A stretch of 12,409 bases of DNA from positions 1 to 12,409 of the forward strand of contig CAZVEE010000097.1 in assembly GCA_964625525.1 (NCBI GenBank). The letters are read 5' to 3'. The notes beneath the pieces were generated by a model. That model did no database searches and was not told the DNA's origin. It saw only the letters and a program-made list of their open reading frames with translations. This DNA comes from CAZVEE01 sp964625525. GTDB taxonomy: Bacteria; Pseudomonadota; Alphaproteobacteria; JAJFIK01. The translations under genes were made by a program, and so were the position numbers. This document shows positions 5,890 through 12,409 of this stretch, in pieces (the first letter of the stretch is position 1; each line of letters starts with the position of its first letter).

Positions 5890-6312
5890 TCAGACGAAAT
5901 CGAAGACGTCGGCCGGATTTTCGATGAAGACACGCAACTCTTCGATAGGGGAGTTGGCGAGACTGTCGAAGACAATCTGACCGTTGTCGATGGCGGCCTG
6001 GATGTTGAGCACGTCTTCAAAGAAGATCGCGCCCTTGTCATCGCCCAGGATGAGGCCGTCCTTCTGATGGCCGCCGCCCAGATCGTTCTTCACAATCTCG
6101 ATATCACTGGCGCTGAAGCCGGTGAGGAAATCATCCTCCTTCTGACCGAAAATGACGTCATCGCCGCCATTACCAAAGCCCTTGTCGTCACCGTCGCCGG
6201 CTTCGATGTACTCGGCGTTCCAAGAGCCGGAGATATGGTCGTTGCCGCCGAGGGGGGCATTGCCTTCGAGGATGGTGCGGATGGCATCACGCTGCCAGTG
6301 ATACTGGCTCAT
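5890..6312 (-). CDS. Short RTX (hemolysin-type calcium-binding repeat) protein
   Basis: A 140-residue acidic protein with a compact block of RTX-like nonapeptides: GGNDHISGS (22-30), AGDGDDKGF (38-46), GGDDVIFGQ (49-57) and a degenerate KEDDFLTGF (58-66). RTX repeats bind calcium and fold outside the cell. The C-terminal half (about 67-140) resembles the region after RTX blocks and ends in DVFDFV, an acidic-hydrophobic tail of the sort seen in type I secretion signals. There is no N-terminal signal peptide, which fits type I export, but no transporter gene is in the window. The start is set at ATG 6312; the frame extends to a TTG at 6387, but that codon lacks a ribosome-binding site and lies in or before the likely promoter. 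It is far shorter than most RTX proteins: either a small secreted protein or the remnant of a larger one. Confidence 0.7.
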   Translation of the reverse strand: MSQYHWQRDAIRTILEGNAPLGGNDHISGSWNAEYIEAGDGDDKGFGNGGDDVIFGQKEDDFLTGFSASDIEIVKNDLGGGHQKDGLILGDDKGAIFFEDVLNIQAAIDNGQIVFDSLANSPIEELRVFIENPADVFDFV

Positions 6313-6377
6313 CCAGTTTTCTTCGAAATCAGAATGTCTTGTTAACGAAACCTGTGATTGAGCTACATAATCCCAAG

Positions 6378-6405
6378 GGTTTAGCAATGCCGTTTGAGGC
6401 GTCGC
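6378..6405 (-). promoter_or_regulatory. Possible promoter of the RTX gene
   Basis: On the minus strand GCGACGC (6405-6399) and GCTAAACC (6385-6378) are 13 bases apart. They match the Caulobacter housekeeping pattern TTGACGS-N10-14-GCTANAWC at 5 of 7 and 7 of 8 positions. Transcription would start near 6370, which favours the ATG at 6312 over the TTG at 6387. Confidence 0.35.
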
Positions 6406-6599
6406 GAACCATCGCTATGGTTGTTGACGAGATGTCATTCAGGCCGCAATCGCGCCGTGTTGACGGTCGCCGATCGGCACGCCCATGTGGCGCGCATGTC
6501 AGCACGCGCATCCTGGCCTCGCCAATCCGGCGTTAAATCATTATCGTGGGAGCTAAACCGGCCGGATGATGGCCTGTATCTGAGGCGAGGACGCATCGT

Positions 6600-7103
6600 A
6601 TGGAGAGAGTGGGCCTCTATCCCGGGACTTTCGATCCGATCACCAACGGGCACCTGGACATCATGCGGCGGGCGGTCAAGCTCGTCGATCATCTGGTTGT
6701 GGGCGTGGCCATCAACCGGGACAAGGGGCCCTTGTTCTCGCTCGAAGAACGCGTCGATATGGTCGAAGCGGAAGTCGCGGCCATGCCGCTCAACGGAACC
6801 CAGGTGAGCGTGCGGCCCTTCGACTGCTTACTGATGCATTTTGCCGAACATGTGGGCGCGCATATGATTGTGCGGGGCCTGCGCGCGGTCTCGGACTTTG
6901 AGTACGAGTATCAGATGGTGGGGATGAATCAGCGCCTCAATCCTGATATCGAAACGGTCTTCCTGATGGCGGATACCAACCATCAGGCCGTGGCATCGCG
7001 TCTGGTGAAGGAAATCGCGCGGCTGGGCGGCGACGTCACGAAGTTCACGACCCCCGCGGTCGTGGCGCGGCTGACGGCCCGGTTTCAGGAACAGGCATCC
7101 TGA
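6600..7103 (+). CDS. coaD: Phosphopantetheine adenylyltransferase CoaD
   Basis: CoaD transfers AMP from ATP to 4'-phosphopantetheine to give dephospho-CoA, the next-to-last step of coenzyme A synthesis, in the cytoplasm as a hexamer. The 167-residue protein has the typical size and motifs: YPGTFDPITNGH with the nucleotidyltransferase TxGH site (Thr15, Gly17, His18), RGLRAVSDFEYE (92-103) and ASRLVKEIARLGGDV (132-146), the family's (I/A)SSxLVKE-like nucleotide-binding segment. GAGG lies 9 bases before the ATG. It is the first gene of a rightward cluster; a weak -10-like GTTAAATC at 6532-6539 may belong to its promoter, but no good -35 accompanies it. Confidence 0.96.
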   Translation: MERVGLYPGTFDPITNGHLDIMRRAVKLVDHLVVGVAINRDKGPLFSLEERVDMVEAEVAAMPLNGTQVSVRPFDCLLMHFAEHVGAHMIVRGLRAVSDFEYEYQMVGMNQRLNPDIETVFLMADTNHQAVASRLVKEIARLGGDVTKFTTPAVVARLTARFQEQAS

Positions 7104-7156
7104 GGGCGCCGTATAAGGCATAGTGGCGACAGGTAGTAGGGAAGGAGAAGGACCCC

Positions 7157-7867
7157 ATGGGCCGTCCGATTCATCACGGGGTATTGGCAACGCTGTGGGC
7201 CGGGGTGCTGGCCTGCGCGCTGGTGCTCACCGCAATGGTGCCCGCATCGGCGCAGCAAGCGGGTCCCATCCAGTTGCCGCCGGATCTCGACCCCGCCAAT
7301 GCGGTGGTCATCGAGCTGCAAAGCGGCCCAGTGGTCGTGGAGATGTTCCCCGAAAAGGCGCCCCAGCACGTGGCCCGGATCAAGGATTTGACCCGGCGCG
7401 GCTTTTACAACGGTGTGATCTTTCACCGGGTGATCGACAACTTCATGGCCCAGACAGGCGATCCCACCGGTACGGGCCGAGGCGGCTCGCCGCTGCCGGA
7501 TCTGCCGGCGGAATTCAATGACGAGGTGCACACGCGCGGGACGGTCTCCATGGCGCGCGCCTCCGATCCCAACAGCGCCAACAGCCAGTTCTTCATTATG
7601 TTAAACGACGCGGCACATCTGGACGGCCAATACACGGTGTGGGGCCGGGTGGTGCACGGCATGCCGTCGGTGGACCGGATCGCCCGCGGCCAGCCACCGG
7701 CCCAGCCGGACCGAGTGATGCGCATGATGGTGCTGGCGGATGTGTTCGAGGCCATGGGCATGGATCCGACCGCGGCGCCGCCGCAAGCGCAGAGTCGGCC
7801 GGAAATAGACATGCCGCCGGTGCCGGATGATCTCGATATCGTCTCGCCGGTGCTGGCCAACCCCTAA
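7157..7867 (+). CDS. ppiA: Exported cyclophilin-type peptidyl-prolyl cis-trans isomerase
   Basis: Catalyses cis-trans isomerisation of X-Pro bonds in proteins folding in the periplasm. The 236-residue product has a signal peptide (hydrophobic 11-30, cleavage after ASA at residue 32) and a cyclophilin domain at about 48-198 with FHRVIDNFMAQTGDPTGTG (catalytic Arg91 in the FHR motif), SMARASDPNSANSQFFI and LDGQYTVWGRV. The residue before LDG, Trp121 in human cyclophilin A and needed for tight cyclosporin binding, is His154, so weak drug binding is expected. A Pro-rich tail of about 35 residues follows. AGGAG lies 9 bases before the start. It is 53 bp after coaD and followed by a second cyclophilin without a signal peptide. 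The symbol is given for the periplasmic role, not proven orthology to E. coli ppiA. Confidence 0.93.
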   Translation: MGRPIHHGVLATLWAGVLACALVLTAMVPASAQQAGPIQLPPDLDPANAVVIELQSGPVVVEMFPEKAPQHVARIKDLTRRGFYNGVIFHRVIDNFMAQTGDPTGTGRGGSPLPDLPAEFNDEVHTRGTVSMARASDPNSANSQFFIMLNDAAHLDGQYTVWGRVVHGMPSVDRIARGQPPAQPDRVMRMMVLADVFEAMGMDPTAAPPQAQSRPEIDMPPVPDDLDIVSPVLANP

Positions 7868-7900
7868 GGCGTTGCCTGACCACCAAAGTGAGACCAGCCG

Positions 7901-7923
7901 GCGGTCCCCGCTCGCGGGGCCGC
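7901..7923 (+). other. Hairpin between the two cyclophilin genes
   Basis: CCCCG (7906-7910) pairs with CGGGG (7915-7919) around CTCG, extended by GCGG/CCGC with one bulged T at 7905. No T-run follows, so it more likely protects or separates message segments, or attenuates weakly, than ends the operon. Confidence 0.4.
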
Positions 7924-7958
7924 CTCTCCCTTCCTCCCTGTCATCAAGGACTCCTCTC

Positions 7959-8426
7959 ATGACCGATACCGCCGACGAGCTGCTGCACCTGGACCTGGAA
8001 TGGGGCCGTGTCACCATCCGCACCCGTCCGGATCTGGCACCGGGCCATGTGGCGCGGATCAAGGAACTGGCGCGCGAGGGCTTTTATGACGGTGTTGTCT
8101 TCCACCGGGTCATCGACGGCTTTATGGCCCAGACCGGCGACCCGACGGGCACCGGCACCGGTGGATCCGGCCAGAAGCTGAAGGCGGAGTTCTCCAAGGC
8201 GCCGCACAAGCGGGGGACCGTTTCCATGGCGCGCACGCCGGATCCGGATTCCGCCGACAGCCAGTTCTTCATCTGCTTCGAAGACACCCCGTTCCTGGAT
8301 GGTCAGTACACGGTTTGGGGGGAAGTGGTCGAAGGCATGGAGCATGTCGACCGCATTAAAAAAGGCGAGCCGGTGCAGAACCCTGACAAGATCGTCTCGC
8401 TGAAGGTCGCGACCGACGCGGCCTAA
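7959..8426 (+). CDS. ppiB: Cytoplasmic cyclophilin-type peptidyl-prolyl cis-trans isomerase
   Basis: A second prolyl isomerase, 155 residues, nearly all cyclophilin domain and without signal peptide, so cytosolic. Motifs: FHRVIDGFMAQTGDPTGTG (48-66, catalytic Arg50), SMARTPDPDSADSQFFICF (89-107) and LDGQYTVWGEV (113-123). Phe112 replaces the cyclosporin-binding Trp of human cyclophilin A, as in E. coli cyclophilins. It is clearly paralogous to the preceding gene: HVARIK, GFY(N/D)GV, FHRVID and the DPTGTG loop are shared at matching positions. The start is the ATG at 7959, with AAGGA 8 bases upstream; the frame extends further left only over the end of the previous gene and the hairpin. queA follows 13 bp later, indicating cotranscription. 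Confidence 0.94.
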   Translation: MTDTADELLHLDLEWGRVTIRTRPDLAPGHVARIKELAREGFYDGVVFHRVIDGFMAQTGDPTGTGTGGSGQKLKAEFSKAPHKRGTVSMARTPDPDSADSQFFICFEDTPFLDGQYTVWGEVVEGMEHVDRIKKGEPVQNPDKIVSLKVATDAA

Positions 8427-8439
8427 GGCTGGCGGGTCC

Positions 8440-9567
8440 ATGCGCGTCGAGGCGTTCGATTTCGAGCTTCCGGAAGGGCTGATCGCGCTGCGGCCTGCGG
8501 CGCCGCGCGACAGCGCCCGCATGCTTGTGGTGCGCCCCGATGGGCCGGATGCTGCGCTGAGCGATGCGGTGGTGCGCGATCTTGATCAGTGGTTGCGGCC
8601 GGGCGATGTGCTGGTGGCCAATGAGACGCGGGTGATCCCAGCACAGCTGTCGGGCATCCGGGCGCCGCGCACCGGCGAGCCGGGGGCCGGGATCGCCGGT
8701 GCCATGCCCGGCCTGCCGGCCCCGCGCATTGACGTGACCTTGCACAAACGCGCAGGTCTCAATGTGTGGTGGGCCTTTGCCCGGCCTGCTCGCAAATTGG
8801 AGCCGGGTGACCGGTTGACCTTGGGCGGCGATCTTGGGGCTCAGGTGAAGGAGAAGGGCGAGGGCGGCGAGGTGTTGCTTGCCTTCGAGGAAGAAGGCAC
8901 GGCCCTTGATGCGGCCATTGCGCGGGCGGGGGTGATGCCGCTGCCGCCCTATATCGCGCGGCGGCGGGCGGCGGACGGGCGTGATGTGGACGACTACCAG
9001 ACCATTTTCGCCAAGCGCGAGGGCTCGGTCGCCGCACCCACCGCCGGTCTTCACTTCACGGATGATCTGCTGGCGCGCCTTTCTGAACGGGGCGTGGCGC
9101 GGGAAACTGTGACGCTGCATGTGGGGGCCGGCACCTTCCTGCCCATGAAGGCGGAAGACACGCGCGACCATCGCATGCATGCCGAATGGGGCGAAGTGCC
9201 CGAGGCTGTCGCCGCGCGCCTGCGCGAGGCCAAAGCCAAGGGGGGGCGCATTGTCGCCGTTGGGACCACCTCGCTGCGCCTTCTGGAGACGGCGGCGCGG
9301 GCGGATGGCACCATTCAACCCTTTATGGGTGATACGGACATTTTCATCACGCCCGGATTTGCATTCCGCGCGGCTGATATTCTCATGACGAATTTCCACC
9401 TGCCGCGCTCGACCCTGTTCATGCTGGTCTCTGCGTTTTGCGGCCTCGACACCATGCATGCCGCCTATGCCCATGCGATCGCGGAGCGCTACCGGTTTTA
9501 CTCCTATGGGGATGCGAGTCTCCTGTTTCGCGATCATGGCCATGGCCGGACGCGAGAGGATCAGTAG
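8440..9567 (+). CDS. queA: S-adenosylmethionine:tRNA ribosyltransferase-isomerase QueA
   Basis: QueA moves the ribosyl part of S-adenosylmethionine onto 7-aminomethyl-7-deazaguanine in tRNA and rearranges it to epoxyqueuosine, in the wobble position of tRNAs for Asn, Asp, His and Tyr. The 375-residue protein starts MRVEAFDFELPEGLIALRPA and has the family hallmarks LVANETRVIPAQL (about 65-77), VAAPTAGLHFT (197-207), LHVGAGTFLP (226-235), and ILMTNFHLPRSTLFMLVSAF near the C-terminus. It is somewhat longer than the common 340-360 because of a Gly/Pro-rich insert after the early SGIRAPRTG motif. Last gene of the coaD-ppi-ppi-queA cluster. The partner gene tgt, often immediately downstream in alphaproteobacteria, is not here. 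Confidence 0.97.
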   Translation: MRVEAFDFELPEGLIALRPAAPRDSARMLVVRPDGPDAALSDAVVRDLDQWLRPGDVLVANETRVIPAQLSGIRAPRTGEPGAGIAGAMPGLPAPRIDVTLHKRAGLNVWWAFARPARKLEPGDRLTLGGDLGAQVKEKGEGGEVLLAFEEEGTALDAAIARAGVMPLPPYIARRRAADGRDVDDYQTIFAKREGSVAAPTAGLHFTDDLLARLSERGVARETVTLHVGAGTFLPMKAEDTRDHRMHAEWGEVPEAVAARLREAKAKGGRIVAVGTTSLRLLETAARADGTIQPFMGDTDIFITPGFAFRAADILMTNFHLPRSTLFMLVSAFCGLDTMHAAYAHAIAERYRFYSYGDASLLFRDHGHGRTREDQ

Positions 9568-9591
9568 GCAGATCGTTTTTGAAAGCTCAGG

Positions 9592-9606
9592 CGCGATCAA
9601 ATCGCG
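9592..9606 (+). other. Small hairpin after queA
   Basis: CGCGAT (9592-9597) and ATCGCG (9601-9606) pair around CAA, 24 bases after the queA stop. The stem is short and lacks a T-tract. A second weak hairpin, GCCCTT (9633-9638) with AAGGGC (9649-9654), follows. Together they may mark the end of the queA message, without strong support. Confidence 0.3.
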
Positions 9607-9755
9607 GGCGTTGCGTGTGATAGACGGGTAAGGCCCTTGCCGCTCCTGAAGGGCATGCGTATTGTCCTGAAGCCGGTAGATTTACGCCTCATGCGTGTAG
9701 TGCATGGTTGGGCGCGAATGGGATCGGCTAAGCCCCGTTCACACCGTTCCATCTG

Positions 9756-9761
9756 GGAAGG
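9756..9761 (+). promoter_or_regulatory. Ribosome-binding site fixing the start at 9769
   Basis: GGAAGG lies 7 bases before the ATG at 9769. The frame is open back to a TTG at 9637, with ATG codons between, but none has a comparable site, so the 264-residue product is preferred. Confidence 0.6.
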
Positions 9762-9768
9762 TTTCAAA

Positions 9769-10563
9769 ATGGCAGCTTTAGCAGACAATGTCGTTGCATT
9801 TGGTCGGCAAAGTGTTCCCGCAGACAGCTTGACTCCGGAATCAGTGCTTGCCGGCGTTGATGCCGTTTCCACAGAACAGCTCCCGCAGATTTGGCAAGAC
9901 ATCGCAGGCGGCGTTCAACGGATTGACCATCCCGAGAGCGATCTGCTCCAGGCCTTGGCTATTCTGTTTTATACGAAAGCCACGGACAAAAGCCCCGAAA
10001 TCTTTCAGCAGGGATTTGATTTCCAGGATTTCTATGTGGGCGCGGCCACCGAGACCCTCGACTTCTTCGGGCATGATTATCGGCCCAGCGCCTATCCCGA
10101 TTGGGACGCGGCACTGGCGGGCGCGCACGCTCCGGAAGCCGATAAGGTCGTGGCTTTTGCAAAAGCGGTGTTTGCGGACTTCGGCACCTGGTTGCCGGCG
10201 AGCTTTTATCACATGCTGCTGTGTCCGGCGAAGCGGGGCTCGATTTTCGAATCGCGGGCCATGTTCTTCCACCCCGACATGCAGGACGTTAAGCGGGCCT
10301 TCGATTCCAGTCTTCATGCGCTGAACGTGACGGCTATGTTGATGCGGGTGCAACATCACGCCTCGCGCCAGGGGTTCTTGCTCCAGCATGGCTGCGGCTG
10401 TGATCACGAGTTGTCCCAGATCATCCCGCGCATGAGCACGGTGGATTTCGACTTTGAAAGCGAGCACGGGCGCCGCAAAGCCTTGGTGGCGTTCACCTGG
10501 CGGCTGTGGAATGAATATGCGCTGTTTCCGCTGAATGTTCATTCAGAAAGTCTGGCGCTGTGA
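9769..10563 (+). CDS. Unrecognised 264-residue protein with an HxCxCxH motif
   Basis: I do not recognise this family. The protein looks soluble and mostly helical, with no signal peptide and no long hydrophobic segment. Aromatic and His-rich stretches are prominent: FDFQDFYVGAATETLDFFGHDYRP (83-106, split by a Gly), SFYHMLLC (145-152), MFFHPDMQD (165-173), VQHHASRQG (194-202), then HGCGCDH at 207-213, which could bind a metal through His207, Cys209, Cys211 and His213 (inference). The C-terminus (FTWRLWNEYALFPLN) is rich in aromatics. It is preceded by a 201-base gap after queA and followed, 118 bases on, by a flavoprotein gene on the same strand. Composition is in line with a coding gene, and no shift or truncation is visible. 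A link with the flavoprotein is suggested by order alone. Confidence 0.75.
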   Translation: MAALADNVVAFGRQSVPADSLTPESVLAGVDAVSTEQLPQIWQDIAGGVQRIDHPESDLLQALAILFYTKATDKSPEIFQQGFDFQDFYVGAATETLDFFGHDYRPSAYPDWDAALAGAHAPEADKVVAFAKAVFADFGTWLPASFYHMLLCPAKRGSIFESRAMFFHPDMQDVKRAFDSSLHALNVTAMLMRVQHHASRQGFLLQHGCGCDHELSQIIPRMSTVDFDFESEHGRRKALVAFTWRLWNEYALFPLNVHSESLAL

Positions 10564-10597
10564 CAACGCGGGCGCGCAGCTTGTGACGCATTGAGAT

Positions 10598-10625
10598 AGC
10601 CCGGCCAGACCAGCTTGGCCGGGCT
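10598..10625 (+). terminator. Perfect 10-bp hairpin after the unknown gene, possible terminator
   Basis: AGCCCGGCCA (10598-10607) pairs exactly with TGGCCGGGCT (10616-10625) around an 8-base loop, 35 bases after the stop at 10563. It is a strong GC-rich stem but is followed by GGGCGCGGGG rather than T's, so it may pause or partly end transcription before the flavoprotein gene. Confidence 0.5.
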
Positions 10626-10681
10626 GGGCGCGGGGTGACAGTCCGCAGCGGTCAAACAAGAAAAATCATCCGGAAGCAGAC

Positions 10682-12358
10682 ATGCGGGGCGGACGCTTCA
10701 CAATTGGTGTTTTAGGCGGCGGCGTTGCGGGTCTTGCCGCGATTGGCCACTTGGTGCGGTGCCTTAAAGAGGACGCACGGGCCGGCGGCGCTATGCCTCA
10801 TATCCTCCTCTTTCAAAAACCCCGCCGGATTGACGAGACGGCGTTGTGCCCGGAGCAACGGCGCAGGCTTGAGTGTCTGCATGCCCATGATCTGGATCCC
10901 ACCCGGATGACCGGTCCGGGCGTCGTTTATGATCCGCTCACCCCGTCTCTTTTCACCTTTAACGGTGACAATACCATGCGGGGATTTGATTTCACCGAGG
11001 GGCGCCGCGATAGCCGCGATTTCTTCGACTGGATGCAGTCTCGGCGGGATCTTTTGACGGATCTCTATCCTGATTTTGATCCGCATCAAAATCTTCAGCG
11101 CCATTCGCATCATGACTTTGATGATCTGGAGCACACCAGCCCGCGCGGCGCTTACGGCATCTATCTGCATGAGAAATTTCAAGCCGTGTGCCGGTTGGCG
11201 CGGGATCGGCTGGGGGTAACGGTCTCCATCCGGTACCAGGAGATTGCCGGGTTTGCCAAGGCGCGAGGCGGTGGTTTCAGCCTACGGCCCGTCACGGGGG
11301 CGGCCTGCCGGGTTGATGCCCTGATCTGCGCCACTGGCAATCTACACCCCACTCTCAGCGCGGCCCTGTCGAACAAGAGCCGAGCGGGCGGGGGGCGGGT
11401 GTTTCCCCTCTACCCAATGGAGGCTTATACCGCCCGTCTGCGACCTGAGACGACCCTTGCTATTGTCGGCGCGGGACCCAGCGGAATTGAGCTGGCCCTC
11501 CACGCCAGCCTCGATTGGGGCGTGGAGCATGTGACCCTTGTCAACCGCATGCCCCATGCCCGCCTTCCAGCCATCACCCCCACGCGTCCCTATACGCTGC
11601 AATACTTCACGGCTGAGAATTTCGTCCGCCATCCGACGGCCGCGCATGCGGTACAGTTGCTCAAGCAGGAAATCGCGGCATGTTATGCTGCTTGCGGCCG
11701 GGATGCTCCGGCATGGGATGACTTGATCCGCATCGAGAATTATCCAGCTTTTCTAGAGCGCTATATCCGCGACACTGACCCAGAGCAGGGAGGGGACCCC
11801 AATCACCCTCTGGCCCTTTTGGCCAAGCCGCTCGTGCATGCGATCTATGGCAGTGTTCCAGCCAGCGTGCCGCCGCCGGACAGGGATGAGGTTCTCACGG
11901 TGCTCAATGCGCTGAAGCACCTCTTGCGCGCCCAGTCCAGGCCCAATGCAGATATGCTGGTCGAGGGGATCCGCCAGGGCCGACTGTCGTTGAAAGCCGG
12001 AACATACAGCGTTGAAGATGGTGATGGGGTCTTGCGCGCCGCCGATGGCGCCATGATCAGGGCCGACATGGTCGTCTTGGCAACGGGCTTTGGAAGCCAG
12101 CCTTTACCCCTCTATGACGACGCTCTGCGTGCCGGACTGATCCGCCCCGACCCGGCCCAGGAAGCGGGGCTTGCCCGCGACCGGGCCAGCGGCCGGTTGC
12201 TGGCGCGCGATGGCCAGATGCGGCCGCTCTACGCCATCCAGGGCAGTTCCCTGTCCAGCATCGATAAGAGTGCACGGGTCGCGGTGCAGGACCTTGTGGC
12301 CCGTCACCTCACGCCAGCGCTGCCTTCTGCGATCGGGCTGGCTGTGTCCGCGCGCTAG
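10682..12358 (+). CDS. FAD/NAD(P)-binding oxidoreductase, YdhS-like
   Basis: A 558-residue predicted flavoprotein. The N-terminus has a dinucleotide-binding fold, TIGVLGGGVAGLAAIGHLV, with GxGxxG at residues 12-17; a second, LAIVGAGPSGIELAL, has GAGPSG at 263-268. Two ATG motifs follow the pattern of FAD/NADPH-dependent monooxygenase-type enzymes: ICATGN (Ala217-Gly219) and VLATGF (Ala467-Gly469). Overall length and organisation fit the FAD_NAD(P)-binding family that includes E. coli YdhS, whose reaction is not known to me. No signal peptide or membrane segment, so cytoplasmic. GGAAG lies 5 bases before the ATG. It follows the unknown 264-residue gene on the same strand after a hairpin, so the two may form a partly attenuated operon. 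The substrate cannot be told from sequence. Confidence 0.8.
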   Translation: MRGGRFTIGVLGGGVAGLAAIGHLVRCLKEDARAGGAMPHILLFQKPRRIDETALCPEQRRRLECLHAHDLDPTRMTGPGVVYDPLTPSLFTFNGDNTMRGFDFTEGRRDSRDFFDWMQSRRDLLTDLYPDFDPHQNLQRHSHHDFDDLEHTSPRGAYGIYLHEKFQAVCRLARDRLGVTVSIRYQEIAGFAKARGGGFSLRPVTGAACRVDALICATGNLHPTLSAALSNKSRAGGGRVFPLYPMEAYTARLRPETTLAIVGAGPSGIELALHASLDWGVEHVTLVNRMPHARLPAITPTRPYTLQYFTAENFVRHPTAAHAVQLLKQEIAACYAACGRDAPAWDDLIRIENYPAFLERYIRDTDPEQGGDPNHPLALLAKPLVHAIYGSVPASVPPPDRDEVLTVLNALKHLLRAQSRPNADMLVEGIRQGRLSLKAGTYSVEDGDGVLRAADGAMIRADMVVLATGFGSQPLPLYDDALRAGLIRPDPAQEAGLARDRASGRLLARDGQMRPLYAIQGSSLSSIDKSARVAVQDLVARHLTPALPSAIGLAVSAR

Positions 12359-12403
12359 AGCGCTTTCAGGAAAAGTGTGCGCGGTTTTCCGCCCGGAAAG
12401 CGC
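12359..12403 (+). repeat. Dispersed palindromic element at the end of the window
   Basis: It starts right after the TAG stop at 12358. Outer stem GCGCTTTC (12360-12367) with GAAAGCGC (12396-12403); inner stem GGAAAA (12369-12374) with TTTTCC (12385-12390); a 10-base loop; and an asymmetric internal loop (one A against GCCCG). An inverted relative lies at 5741-5782. From memory, elements of the form GAGCG-TTTC-AGG-AAAGTG with a mirrored GGTTTTCCG-CCGGAAA part are numerous after genes in alphaproteobacteria. The last six bases of the window lie beyond it. Confidence 0.75.
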
Positions 12404-12409
12404 GCCAAA

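Noticed and set aside
6313..6387. Upstream extension of the RTX gene to TTG 6387
   Set aside because: There is no ribosome-binding site, and the TTG lies where the -10 element and start of transcription are expected; the added residues resemble nothing known.
6460..6466. TTGACGG as a -35 for coaD
   Set aside because: It is a perfect -35 match, but no -10-like sequence follows at a suitable distance.
8356..9600. 414-codon open frame antisense to queA
   Set aside because: It lies wholly opposite a certain queA and shows no family motif; long antisense frames are expected in GC-rich genes.
9737..9749. GTTC-ACACC-GTTC, resembling a LexA box before the 264-residue gene
   Set aside because: The spacer is 5 bases, not the 7 required for the alphaproteobacterial operator.
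9637..9768. N-terminal extension of the 264-residue protein to TTG 9637
   Set aside because: The ATG at 9769 has a clear ribosome-binding site, and the extension is basic and low in recognisable structure.

Overview
The window is a GC-rich chromosomal segment, almost certainly from an alphaproteobacterium. The evidence is the order of housekeeping genes (divergent uvrA/ssb, gyrA, then coaD, two cyclophilins and queA), a GTTC-N7-GTTC type LexA box next to uvrA (the alphaproteobacterial SOS operator), a GyrA with an extra segment in its C-terminal domain, and a short palindromic repeat of a kind common after alphaproteobacterial genes. The order within the class cannot be fixed from this sequence alone.

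Layout. Positions 1-412 hold the start of uvrA on the minus strand, cut by the window edge. A 347-base gap with the SOS box separates it from ssb (760-1263, plus). Two minus-strand genes follow: a one-domain voltage-gated cation channel of the NaChBac type (1296-2060) and, upstream of it, a small exported protein with a PPC-like beta domain (2149-2595). The intergenic region 2596-2885 carries a perfect 10-bp inverted repeat overlapping a possible gyrA promoter. gyrA spans 2886-5714 and is followed by a degraded dispersed palindrome and a strong bidirectional terminator (5828-5861), shared with a short convergent RTX-type protein gene (5890-6312, minus).

From 6600 onward everything reads rightward: coaD (coenzyme A synthesis), a periplasmic cyclophilin, a cytoplasmic cyclophilin and queA (queuosine tRNA modification), packed closely enough to be one operon. 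The tgt gene that often follows queA in this class is absent; in its place come an unrecognised 264-residue protein with an HxCxCxH motif (9769-10563) and a YdhS-like FAD/NAD(P)-binding oxidoreductase (10682-12358). The window ends in a second, inverted and better preserved copy of the palindrome found after gyrA.

Most of the window is ordinary core genome (DNA repair and topology, cofactor synthesis, protein folding, tRNA modification). The least understood parts are the channel with its unusual TLEGWPE pore filter, the stand-alone RTX protein, the unknown protein/flavoprotein pair at the right end, and the dispersed palindrome. No CRISPR array, transposase, rRNA or tRNA gene was seen.
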